Shown: positions 25,601 to 39,906 of the stretch, piece after piece
Layout: the number at the start of each line of letters is the position of its first letter
How positions within the stretch are numbered: the stretch's first letter is position 1
Origin: Dimorphilus gyrociliatus
Taxonomy: Eukaryota; Annelida; Polychaeta; Dinophilidae
Assembly (NCBI GenBank): GCA_904063045.1
Contig: CAJFCJ010000017.1
Location: 806,001-870,000, forward strand
Reading direction: 5' to 3'
DNA length: 64,000 nucleotides
Program-made: the position numbers and the translations under genes
The notes under the pieces: generated by a model
Databases searched by the model: none
Told to the model about the DNA's origin: nothing
What the model saw: the letters and a program-made list of their open reading frames with translations, nothing else

Positions 25601-26560
25601 TGATAACATCTCCAAATTCAAATTCATCACTAGTTTCATCATCATCATCATCTTCTCCTCCTTCTCCATTATCGTTGCTGTCGTCTTCAGTATCGTCATC
25701 ATCAATCTCAACCTCTTTATTGTTACCACCACGACTATCATCACCATCACCCTTCTTTCTTCCTCTAATTTTATATTCTTTGCCAAGAATGTCAGCAATA
25801 TCAAACTTTAGTGGAGAGATGGTTTTCTTTTTAAATTCCATCCCATTTTCAAATCCAGGTGGTATAGTTTGCAAGTTTTCCTCAAAATTTACAGTATCAG
25901 TTGGTATGTATTTACTTTTATGCTCAGGTTCATCCAAACTTCCTACAATACGCTTGTTTATATTTTATACGAAGAAAATTATTATCACACATTTTAAGCA
26001 TAAAAATTACAAACCAGGCCAAAAAGGAAAATTTACAGAACTTCCTTTAATTCCAACAGAAGGATCACCAGGCTTTCTTGAAAGTGATAATGAATTTAGA
26101 GCGGTATGACCAGTGCTTTCTAAGAATTCTTCGCTTAATGCAATTGGTTTTCCGGTAGCTATATCCCTTTCAACAACAAAGTCTGTTTGAACTGGCATTT
26201 CTTCCATATAGTATAGACGCTCTTCCTGTGGTATTCTATGCTGAAATCTGCAACATTTTTGATAAAAAATGGTTAAAAGTTTTATTAAAGTGTACTTTTG
26301 AACATTGTCTAAATTTAATATATCTCCATCGTCTGATAATGTAAGGAATTCTTCCAGTTGTTCTCTTGGAGTCGGTAATATTGGGGGTATTCCGACTGGT
26401 AGCTAACAAAACAATTTCGTAAGAATTGATATGCATGTACAAACCACTCACTAACTGTATGTAGTGGGAAATGTGTGTCACATCTTTGAACTTGTACAAC
26501 TTCAACATCATTGGAACTTCCTTTTACAAGTAATTCAACGTTACCGGTAAGTTTATCCAT
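22695..26560 (-). CDS. SKIC2: SKI2 RNA helicase of the superkiller complex (SKIC2/SKIV2L)
   Basis: This is a DExH helicase that feeds RNA to the cytoplasmic exosome. The N-terminus starts [12 protein letters not shown] at 26560 and leads to NFPFWPG and [12 protein letters not shown]. Helicase motifs follow: I HTSAGKT, Ia [28 protein letters not shown], and [12 protein letters not shown]. The arch and C-terminal domains follow, ending [12 protein letters not shown] as in vertebrate SKIV2L. The large 3' exon covers 22695-25272 and the intron before it is about 61 bp, splitting HMTK and AIYTSP. Before motif I there is a long Asp/Glu/Gly-rich insert (about 25640-25770) with GAT-type repeats. The start is supported by family-like sequence soon after it; the first two introns are modelled by eye. 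Confidence 0.95.
25630..25770. repeat. Low-complexity acidic tract in SKI2
   Basis: Runs of ATC/TCC-type trinucleotides on + encode Asp, Glu and Gly runs on the SKI2 strand. This creates a false long Ser/Leu reading frame on the other strand. Confidence 0.75.
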
Positions 26561-28378
26561 AATTCCAGAATTTGTTTTGCCACGACCAAACGGGCAAAAA
26601 GCGGATACGGAATTAAAGACCTCGATGAAAAGCAAAATTAGCAGAACGATACGACCGCTAGGTGGATTTCGCTAAATCAAGTTCATGTTATATGTGGCGG
26701 GAAAAAGAGTTACATATTAAGTGTTGTTCTTCTATAGTTTCTGTATTTAGCACAAAATTTTATAGAATGGCCAACGATTAGTAAAAACAATAAAAAACCT
26801 TCTAACCTAATACAGCTTTATTTCACTGCTTACCTTAAAGATAACATTATTTACTACAAACAACAATTAACACAAAGGAAATGATAAATATTCTATTAGA
26901 ATGAAGACCTTCGGGCAAAGTGCAATCATGCTCAATTAGCCTGAATTAACCCTTCCATTCTGTTTAATTAAACGATAGTGCTCTAGTTCAAAATCCGGAT
27001 GTTTTCCTAAAATCTCAAGCCATTCATGTTTAAATTTATTGCTGGGAACGACATGTCTCGTTATACTTAACTTATCTTAAAACTTCACGCGATTGCTCCA
27101 GATTACGGAAGGAATTAGAACAAAAACTGCATTCTTTTTAAAAATTAATATAATTACATATTTGATGTTGTTTCTTCTAATAATTGCTAAAAAATGCTTA
27201 ATTTCACTTGTTCCTCCCGATTTATAAAGCTATTATAATGAAAACTATATAGTTTAACTGTTCAATGTAGTAAATTCTATATATAGAACAATGTACAAAC
27301 AAATAAAATGTAAAAATACTGTTTGTCATAGAAAATTGTGAATTAATCTGATTTAGATTGTTTGGTTGTAGTTATCTATGAAAAGAAAAGTTATTTTGGT
27401 CTATTTTTAGCACCTACAGTATTTATATTTGGTTTTTCTTATATTAAATGCATGTTATGGAGATTGAACTGTTTGATTGTGTGATATATTAAAGCAACAC
27501 AATTAGATAGAAATCTCAGTTAGGTAACAGCTATAAAGTATATTACCTATTTGATTGCCTTAATTGATCGTATGGGGCAAACTGAATCTACTGTTTTCGT
27601 TCTACTTGAAATATTTAAGTTCAAAATGAAAAAAATTCTTTCGGGTTTCAAAGGTTCAAGTTCATTTAAAACCATTGCTTAATTGTCAAAGTGCTACTCT
27701 TGAAATGCTCTTGAAAAAAAGGAACTATGTTCCTCACCTGATGCATTTTAAACAGACTGTTTGACTTTCAAGGCGATTAATAATAAATAAAGATAAATCG
27801 ATAAACAAAAATAACATCAGATATACAATTTAGAAACAAATTAAAAATGAACGATAAGGATAATTTTATTATTGCAACTATTGTAAAACTATTTGTAAGA
27901 TGTTATAGGAGTTCATTATAAAAAGTATCTTATCCCGTACAAGTGATATACTAGTTTCCTTATAGATTAATTCAAATATATTGGTATAACTAATATAGAA
28001 TTCGTATCTTTTGAATATTCATGACAATATAATGTTTAATTCAGTATAATGTTTATAGAGAAAATTGAACAGTGAAACGATGAAATACTTTATATGAATA
28101 CTCAAATAAGTTAAAGGGAAAAATTAAGTAGGGAAGACAAAACATTGGCACTTCTCACATAAAATTGCTGAAGTTCTACGTGAACGCGTCCTTTGTAGAA
28201 ATATATAGAAGCTCAGAGAGAGAATCTTGTTAATATAAATTCCTTTTGCTAAGAGTTGATATAGTTCGTAAGGATAGACATGACTAGAGCCCTCATACGG
28301 CAAGATGAAATATTATACAGAAATGTTAAATCCAAAAACAAAATTTATCAATAATTTCAATATTTATAATCAGACACA
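26561..28378. other. Gene-poor gap with one orphan coding-like frame
   Basis: This is the longest stretch without a firm gene (1.8 kb). It is AT-rich with no clear repeat. On the - strand at 26936-27076 a 46-codon open frame looks protein-like but has no identified partner exon. The rest shows no structure I can interpret. Confidence 0.5.
26936..27076 (-). other. Possible orphan terminal exon
   Basis: An open frame follows an in-frame stop at 27077-27079 and ends at TAA 26936-26938. It reads ITRHVVPSNKFKHEWLEIL, then GKHPDFELEHYRLIKQNGR. The composition is balanced and unlike translated AT-rich spacer. Possible 3' splice sites (TTAAG, ACGAG) lie near its 5' end. I do not recognise the family and found no upstream exon with confidence. 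It could be an alternative terminal exon of the upstream DUF829 gene, a small separate gene or a pseudo-exon. Confidence 0.3.
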
Positions 28379-29615
28379 TTACTCCATGTTGCATTGTTTA
28401 ACGAATTCACTTAAAATAGTTCTGTTGGAAAAAAAGTAGTAATAGTTAGCAAAAAATAATAAAAATAATCCAATTTTTCAACAAACCTATACTCTTTCGG
28501 ATGTTCTTTTAAGTGACCGGTGTGCATACCCTTTTCCCATTTATGATTTATAACTGGTACTCCTTTACGCTCTAAACCCTCTGCGACACGATCGACCGCA
28601 TTCAAGTCAATTTTATCATCATCTAATGCGTTTACAAACAAGCATGGAGCATATGAAGGCTCATCAGCAAAGGAATCAAGACATTCTTGCAACAAGTCAC
28701 AAGTATGAACACTCATTGAAGTGTACCACTGCTTAAGTAGATGAAATGTTACGTTTCGTAATATCGGTCTCTTATCCAAAGCAATTCTGGCTACTGTATT
28801 AGCAGTAGCATCACCACCAGCATAAATTCCGCTGTCAAAAATGTGTCCTGCCATTTTTGGGGCCATGTGACCGAACTTTTCCATATTTCTTCTCATTGCT
28901 CTCCACATACCAAAGTACAAATATATACCTCCACTAATAGCATGAACAAAAATTTGTTTGCGATCCTTAATTTCAGGATGACTAATCATCATATCCATAG
29001 CTTTGTGAGAATGTGCATCACCCAATGGAACCCAAATAACCATACCCGGATGACATTGAACAATAAGAACATCCCACCCACGGTCATGATATAATTCTCT
29101 GTATTTTCTGACAGCCTTGTTGCCGGCAAATACCCACGGCATTAACAAAACCAATTTATTATCATTTCTATTGTTTTGTAATTTATATAGAACGTAACGA
29201 TCCCCCAATCTTATTCTATCAATTCCCTCCTCCACTGAAACGTGGGATTTCGTCTGAGTGATAATTTCGGGTTTCGGAACGGCAATGGAACTTTCCTGTC
29301 TGTTGCTTTGGTAGGAACGAAGACCAAGGCCACTGGGCTATAGAGATAAGAAAGAACATATGTACCAAGTTATAAAACAACCGATAGAATCAATAGTATA
29401 ATTATTTAGACGTATACTGATAAGATGGTGCTACGCTGTGTCGGTACTCCTCGCTAAAAATAGAACAAGTGGAACTTGATACTCAAGATTTTCAAACTGT
29501 TTGAACTTTGAATAAACGTACGGCCTCTGAAAGATTTTCTTATCCTATTGTATACATATTTTTTAAATTTATATACAGGCCAATATCGTTTGTTATAGTC
29601 AAAGAGAGACGCCAT
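28379..29615 (-). CDS. TMEM53: TMEM53/DUF829 alpha-beta hydrolase-like protein
   Basis: Four coding exons can be joined in phase: 29577-29615, 29418-29453, 28487-29337 and 28379-28421 (322 residues). The core has LVLLMPWVFAGNKAVRKY, YHDRGWDVLIVQCH, FVHAISGGIYLY, GHIFDSG and HTGHLKEHPKEYR, matching the DUF829 alpha/beta hydrolase-like fold of TMEM53. The last 43-nt exon gives TILSEFVKQCNME, like the family C-terminus. TMEM53 acts at the nuclear envelope in vertebrates, and its enzymatic activity is unproven. The two small N-terminal exons rest on phase and splice signals only, so the start is less certain than the body. Confidence 0.82.
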
Positions 29616-30670
29616 TAAATTATTTAGTTCAGGTAAGTAAATATTCACTAGACTGTTTAGTTGTTAACTTATTTTAGTTAATTACTAAAAGTGAATAACT
29701 TATTTATCCAATACGTCAATTTAATTTTTATATATATAAAGAGTAATTTTTATACTTTATTAATCTCTTCAATAATTTATAATAAGATATAATTATAACC
29801 AATACTCTGACATACTTTCAGTTTATATTCAATACTTTATGAGTCATTCGTATAGGCGTACATCATTCTCTGATGCACTGTAGAATGTTGCTCTTTACAT
29901 AAAGCGATAATAGAAACAGATAAAGATGAGCTATTACAGATGCTTTGCCACTATCTAAGCGTTATTAAAAGTATATTTTGTCTTTGTTTAAATTAAAATT
30001 TCTTTAACAAAGGAAAATTTTTGGCTCTTAAACATGAATGATAAAACCTCAGAAGATGTTCTAATTTTCAAATTTAAATTTTTCATAAATGAATTACACA
30101 CTCACCAAATAAAAATTAGTCTTTAGTAACTGTGGTTGAATTTTTCTTGCAATACTGAATGTTCTTCTTAATGAGATTGTTAGAAGCATGATGGATGTTT
30201 AGTCTTTGTCAATTTAGATAGTTCTTCTGACTTTTCTCTCCAGAAAATGAAATTTTTTTACTGATGGTGCTTGAACGGCCTTATTTCTATCAGCCTACTT
30301 CCTTAAGTTAAACCGATATCGGCTAATTCATAATATATCTCGATTATCTTATTTTTCCTTGTAAAAACCGGCAATTGGTTCGACGATTAGGACACGTGAC
30401 ATCAGCTGATCGATAGTAGCGCCCTCTGTTACAAACTGGACATTGTATGGAAATCAGAATTTAGTTCATTGAACTATGTTTGTAATTTCTTTTGTTCTGA
30501 TTTAAGATTTAGTTTAGTAGTAAAATAACTCTATTGTAACTTTATTTTTATCGAAAAGATAAAAAATTTCAAATATTTTCTTCGCAAGATAATACTTTTT
30601 AGATATTCTTGATATTTATTTTCTTTTTTTGACTTTTCGTAAATTTCCCCAATTATCACTCAAGAACACG
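29616..30670. promoter_or_regulatory. Divergent intergenic region, TMEM53 and DDX28
   Basis: This is 1,055 bp without a credible exon. A cluster at 30391-30430 contains CACGTGAC (30393-30400), CAGCTG, and TAGCGCCCTCTGTT (30417-30430), which resembles a CTCF core. Confidence 0.45.
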
Positions 30671-32834
30671 ATGTTTCGCATCTTCACTCATCGAACCTTG
30701 GTATTTATATGATCGCTAAAGTTAAAAATATTATGACATTTACCAATCAATAGGTTACCAATACCACATTACCTAGAATTACAGTTCCTGTGAAAATGCA
30801 GTATAAACTGCAGAAATCACAACAAAAACAAGATGTAAAACGATATAGAGAACATGTAAGATTTGTATTTTTAAATGAATGATAAAATACATATATTTAC
30901 GATTGCTTTTTTTTCCCTTTCTAGGAAACAAATCATCCAAAGGGTCAACCTATTATAACTTGTAAACGGAAACAATTCAACCATTACTATGGGACAAGAT
31001 ACCGACCTCTGAGCATTAAATGTCTAGCGTCTGCAGGTTGGAAACATAAGAAATCGTCCAGTGATCATTTTACTTTAAATCCTTTTAGTTCTGTACGTTT
31101 ACTAAAATATCATAAGAAGGGGCAATATACATCAATTGACTTTCGTATACTTAGAATCCTTCATTTAACAATGATAGAACATTTACCGATTTGGAAATAT
31201 TACCTGATTTAGTGGAAACGTTAAAAGATATGAATATAAAGGATCCAACAGCTGTACAAGCTAAGATTATACCCTATTTTCTGAACGGGAAAAACGTGTT
31301 GTGTTCAGCAGAGACAGGTTATTTGAACTTTATCTAATATTTACAGATATACATAACTGACTCTTGTCTACCACATTTTACAGGAAGTGGGAAAACTTTA
31401 GCCTATCTAATTCCAATAGTTCAAAACTTATTATACTCTCAATACCAAAAAAGTGGAGAGACAATACCTAATCAACCTTCAGCAGTTATCTTGGTTCCCA
31501 ATAGAGAATTAGCTGAACAAGTTTATGTACAGATTTATACTTTATTAACTAAATAACTTTTTTAAAGATTAAATATTTTTTGTAGAACGTTGCTTGTGAT
31601 CTGTGCAAACATTCTGATATAAGGCCTCATTACTTTGTTGGCGGTCGGAGTACAAAGGTTGTTCATTTTTAATAGGATAAATGAATAAATTTCATGCAAA
31701 GTTTATTTACACACAAATACAGAGATTTATAAACAATCCAGAATTAAAGAAAATGGACATATTAATTTCAACACCTGGATCGCTAAGTAAATTATTGACT
31801 AACAAAATATATAATACAGATATGGTAAAGTATGTAATAATCGATGAATGCGATACCATGATGGATGACAGCTTCATGCATTTAACATCCCGAGTATTAA
31901 GGAAGTTAAATGTAGAATCATCTCTTCATGATGGATTAGAATTAGGTACTCAAATAGGATTGTTTAGTGCAACAATACCTAAAGATGTAATTTCTACTCT
32001 ACGTGGGCTAGTTGATGTAAAGTATTTTAAAATTTTTTACTTGTTGAATTATATTCCATCACTTTAATAGTTAGAATCCCTTGAACGAATACAAACTCCT
32101 GCAGTTCATAAGTTGATGCCACATATATCACAGAAATTTGAGAGAGTAAAGTCATCAGAAAAAGATGGTGAAACAAAATTATATAGTAACTTTAAACAAG
32201 ATTTTACATACAACTTCAACAGGTCTCTTATTGAAAAGATTACATCATAACGTTTTAAAAAGTACAGCCACTATGGTATTTTGTAATACATCATCTACTT
32301 CTAGTTATTTGAGCTATCTATTGGCCGAAAACAACATTGCACACGAAATGGTCAACGGTAAAATGCCTCAACGTGTTCGAGAGGGACGTTATAATAGATT
32401 TCAAATGGGAGAAGTTGAGGTTTTAATAGGAACGGATATACTTTCTCGCGGATTGGATACTTGCAGAGTAAATTCATATAGAAATTTTACTTATTCTTTC
32501 ATTTATATTACTTTTTCATAATGATAATAATCAGACGCAACACGTAATTAACTACAACTTTCCAAGTTTTCTGTCTGACTACATTCATCGAGCTGGAAGA
32601 GTAGGACGAATTCAGAGCCAGGGAACAGGATTTGTTCTTAACTACATATCGAATATTTGGGAAGTAGATTTGGTGTGGAAGATTGAAGTATGAAAATATC
32701 AGCCTGTATAGTTCAAATTAATTTATATTTTTTTACAGTTGGCAGCCCGAAAGGTTGGAATATTGGACAATGTCGATGCAAATATTAGAAAGCAGCTAAA
32801 CAAAATTAATACTAAAGAATCCTCATTCATATGA
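30671..32834 (+). CDS. DDX28: Mitochondrial DEAD-box helicase DDX28
   Basis: Exons run 30671-30700, 30754-30855, 30925-31092, 31155-31317, 31384-31526, 31586-31657, 31723-32016, 32071-(32145 or 32167), (32201 or 32187)-32467, 32535-32687 and 32739-32834. The start MFRIFTHRTL is a plausible mitochondrial leader. Motifs include AETGSGKT, VPNRELAEQV, STPGSL, DECD in place of DEAD, FSATIP, VFCNTSST, LSRGLDT and HRAGRVGR. The family acts in mitochondrial large-subunit assembly. With a 19-nt intron at 32168-32186 the product is 532 residues (human about 540). With a 55-nt intron it is 520 and lacks a conserved stretch. The rest of the model is firm. Confidence 0.92.
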
Positions 32835-33054
32835 CCTTTGTAAATATTATAAAAACTTTGTTTATTATTAAAAATTTTAAAAAAGTAAAAAATATAATAA
32901 AACAATTTTACAAATCAAAATATTTAAACGGGGAGAATATGTTTAAAGTTTTCTCACTTGTTCACTTTCAGAGCACAAACAACGAAGAAGCAAAAAAAAA
33001 TAACTATCGACATCATTGATTTCTTTCATACAATTAGAAAAAAATTTCTTCCAA

Positions 33055-34000
<946 letters not shown>

Positions 34001-34377
34001 TTTTTTTTAATGTCAATAATCCTACAAGTGGGAACTTCGAGTTTGTTTGGCGTTTAACACTGTACCATACCGGAAGTTAAGAATTAAGCTCTTTTTTTTG
34101 AATGTGTAATATTTTTTAATTATCAATTTGGTAAATAATTTATTGTTTATTTATTATTATTGTAAATTTACTATACATTAGGAAAAAACTCGTATACAAC
34201 TTTTACGACTTTTTAAGTATTAAAGGATTTTTGAAACTGTTTATTGTATATAAGACTTTGGAATCGTTTTCTTTAAGGAAACAGCTTAGTGGGTTAGCTG
34301 TGTGAATCAAAAGTACTAAGTGAAGCTCTTATAAAATCAAAGTTTAAGTGAATCAAGTGCAGAAATATGACATCTAT
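34001..34377. promoter_or_regulatory. NUDT21 promoter and MGST1 3' region
   Basis: This 377-bp spacer has ACCGGAAG at 34069-34076, 69 bp upstream of the NUDT21 ATG. Nothing else was recognised. Confidence 0.5.
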
Positions 34378-34998
34378 CTAAAAGAATGTCTTAGAATGTG
34401 ACATGACTCTACAAATCATTGACAGGCATGAACATAATCCAACAATGTAAGAAATACCTCTGGCTGGTTGGCGAATTGGTACCTGAAATAAGACCCTTTT
34501 TACATCTATTTATATATAACAATTAAATAACAAAGAAAATCTCTAACCTGCATTGATATCATGTGTCCAATTCTTGCTAAAGTAAAAATTCTAAAATGTA
34601 AGCTTGCTGCTTGTTGACTCGGATCGGTCATTACGTAGAGTATACCAATCAGAAAAAAGGCATACATATTTTCCATGTCATTTCTATGGTTGCTGAATAA
34701 CATTACGTATTTGAATACTCTCGATTAAAATAGCTTAGAAGGAAATTACTTTGTCACTCTCTCCAATCCTTTAATGTCGTAGTTTGTTTTAGATGTAGTT
34801 GCATCTGGTTTAGGGTTCTATCAAAGAAAATGTAAATCTAAAAAATTCACAATCTATTTATTATTAAAGTGAAACCTTTGTAAAATAGCGTCTATATAAT
34901 GCCAAAAGAATCAGGGAAAACATTTTTGCTATATTGAAAGCTCCGTGCATTGCAAATTGAGCAAATATAGGATTTTCAAAAGTTAATAGATTAGACAT
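34378..34998 (-). CDS. MGST1: Microsomal glutathione S-transferase 1 (MAPEG family)
   Basis: This is an integral ER or outer mitochondrial membrane enzyme for glutathione conjugation and peroxide reduction. The exons give MSNLLTFENPIFAQFAMHGA, then a linker NPKPDATTSKTNYDIKGLER. These are followed by the family core NHRNDMENMYAFFLIGILYV and ARIGHMISMQ, and the final membrane segment VPIRQPARGISYIVGLCSCL. Four hydrophobic segments and the length fit MGST1. The ER/AHLND..EN motif of vertebrates corresponds to NHRNDMEN. Stop TAG is at 34378-34380 and start ATG at 34996-34998. It is divergent from TMEM184B. Confidence 0.92.
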
Positions 34999-35854
34999 AT
35001 TTCCGCTCTTTCGGTTGAAACTTTTTAAAAACTATGCCTTTTCCAAAGAATTTTTGTTTAGGTACAGCTTCTAGAAGAAAAACGTGACTCATTAAAAATT
35101 ACAATCATTTGTTTCTTATCTCGTTTGAATCAAAGAATTTTTATTTGTGCTTCCTGTGAATTACATTTAAAGTTGATCAGACTGCTGACTAACCGTAGCA
35201 ATACACTGTCAAATGTATTATAACCTGATATGATTTTTAAAAATTATACATATAAGCTAATTATCGCAATGTTAAAATGCCAATTTTGTAGATATCGCAT
35301 GGGATAGAAACAGATAGAAACGCTTCCGGTCCATTAAATTTCCGGTACTCGATTTATTTTACAAAGTAAGTGATTTATGAATACACTTGTTTTAATGTCA
35401 TCTCTACCGTTATTTATACAAGTTTGTTTATAACATTTCATATTCCATTACATATTTCGCCAAAAAAATCAACTGTAAGAGGCGCCACTGTGAAAATTAA
35501 TTCAGAATTAATGTAATCCATAGTACCTTATACAGTTTCTTTCTTCAGGTCAAGGTCATCGTCATTCTTATGTGGTGAACAAGTGTATTTAATCAACTTG
35601 GAACGATTTTATTTTCTCTTGAATTGAACTATAAAGTATTCTGATTTCCGAATAGCTTTTTAAAACAAGCTTTGACACTTTAATTCTATTGGAGTGACGG
35701 TATATTTATTAAATTTTTGTTTCCTTAATAATCGATGATTACTATATAAACCTATTTACGAATAGAATTGGTTGAAGACAATAGCGTGATATTTTGCAAT
35801 TCTTCTTGCAAGAAAATTACACAGATCATTTCACATTCTGAGTGATCTGCCACA
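34999..35854. promoter_or_regulatory. Divergent intergenic region, MGST1 and TMEM184B
   Basis: This is 856 bp without an exon. Two ETS-like sites lie 9 bp apart on the - strand (35323-35330 and 35339-35346), and GGCGCCACTG is at 35481-35490. Confidence 0.5.
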
Positions 35855-38160
<2,306 letters not shown>

Positions 38161-38798
38161 AATATTATATTTTAGCTTTCATATTTTCTTGATTACAGTG
38201 ACTGTTGCCTATGTGTTCTCTTTGAAAATCGCTGCTAAATACTAATTAAAATGACCAGTGTATAGCTCCGCTATCTCAAAGTGGTATATTCTTTTTGGAA
38301 TGAAGTATGTTTATTTAATGTTTATGAAATATTATTTTGCGAAAACTCTGCTGTATTTCAACTCTAGTCTGATTAGCTACACAGAACTTAAACTTTGTGA
38401 CTTAAATTTTTGTTGCTATATGTTCAAAATTTCAGACTTTTTATGTTGATATATGATATGTAAGACACTCTTTATTAAATTGGTCACTAATTTTAATTAG
38501 ATGCAAAGAGGCATAAAGAGAGTTGTTAAATGTTCCCAAGTCTTCCGGCAATGACATATCTAATGTTTTTAAACCATATAGGTTTACTTTAAGCGTATTG
38601 ATATTTATGAATAAAATTATCCGAATAGCTAAAATTGTTCTCTGTAAAAGATAACTTCCAATAACAAAATCGACCCACTTAAAATGTTTTCACAGTCGAA
38701 CATTGACAGTATCAAACCCAGACCGGAAATTGAACGCATGATCATTCGATTTCTTACTTAACGCGCGCAACTTCCACACATAGAACGTTTTCGAAAAT
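38161..38798. promoter_or_regulatory. TMEM184B 3' region and MND1 promoter
   Basis: This is 638 bp without an exon. It contains AATAAA-type signals and ACCGGAAA at 38722-38729, 70 bp before the MND1 ATG. Confidence 0.5.
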
Positions 38799-39723
38799 AT
38801 GGTAAAAGCGAATAAATTTTTATAAATGGGTGAAATAAAAGACACAAACTTTTATAAGACGTTTTCATTAATAATTTAATTTAAAGAGTTTTTTTTATTT
38901 CTACCTCAATTCTGAAAAACATTTTAATTTTGAAATTGTATCTTTTTATCGCTCAAAGTCGAAAAGAAAAGGATTAAGCGCGGATGAAAAACAAAACAGA
39001 ATGCTAGAATTTTTCCACGAAACAGTAAGCTTTACAAGGCTTGTTAATAAAAATAAAATCTTACTTCTATAGAAAGGATTCTTTCAACTGAAAGAACTTG
39101 AGAGACAGTGTGCGAAGGAAAAAGGTATTCCTAGTATGACTGTAAAAGCCGTTCTCCAAAATTTATGTGATGATGCGAAAGTGGATACGGAAAAGATTGG
39201 TACTAGCGTGTATTTTTGGTCGTATCCAAGTAAAGAATTCATGCAACTAAAGAAAACAATTGATAAATTGGATGTCGAAATGAGCGAAAGGGCACAAAGA
39301 ATTTCTGAGAAAGATAAAGAATTAGCACAAATTTCAGTTGGAAAAGATGATACAGTTACGTAGAATCTTCGAAAAGTATCTTCTATATAGTTTCTTGTTA
39401 ATTTTCAGGAAGAACGAGCTGAACTTTTAAAACAGATTGCAGTTTTGGAAAAAAACTTAGAAGAAGCAAGAAATTCTCTCAAAACTTTATCGGCTTGTGA
39501 TCCAATGGTAATGTTATTCAATTGTAAAAACTTTTTATTATCAATAGTTTTCTTAAAGTTCTTTGAAGAACTCAAACTCTCTAAGGAAACCGGTAAAGTG
39601 GCAGTTAACCGATGGACCGATAATATTTTCGCTTTAAGAGCATATATAAATAGTCGATTTCATATTCCTGAAGAAACTATAAACGGACAATTCGGCATTT
39701 CTAACGATATAGACTACGTTTAA
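38799..39723 (+). CDS. MND1: MND1, meiotic recombination factor
   Basis: This is the partner of HOP2 (PSMC3IP), stimulating DMC1/RAD51 strand exchange in meiosis. Exons are 38799-38801 (ATG only), 38959-39024, 39073-39354, 39409-39507 and 39559-39723. They total 204 residues, against 205 in human. The product reads M|SKRKGLSADEKQNRMLEFF, GFFQLKELERQCAKEKGIP, KIGTSVYFWSYPSKE and, near the end, NRWTDNIFALRAYI and FGISNDIDYV. An N-terminal winged-helix is followed by a leucine-rich coiled coil. The 51-nt intron at 39508-39558 is a multiple of three and free of stops, so its retention would insert 17 residues. The start is chosen because it restores the family N-terminus exactly. Confidence 0.95.
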
Positions 39724-39906
39724 TGAAATTGTTGAATTGAAAATAATACATAAATAGATGATAAGTTGTTTCTATAATAAACTTTTAAACAAAATACTGC
39801 GAGTTTAATATTCTAAAAAAATTAGAACTTAAAAAATATATATTGGTTATGAATTAAAATAAACCGGTATAGCCGGCGAAAAATATCATTAAACTTTCGT
39901 ATAAGA

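Noticed and set aside
25570-26109. 179-residue Ser/Leu-rich frame on +
   Set aside because: It is a mirror of the SKI2 acidic tract; composition bias keeps the frame open.
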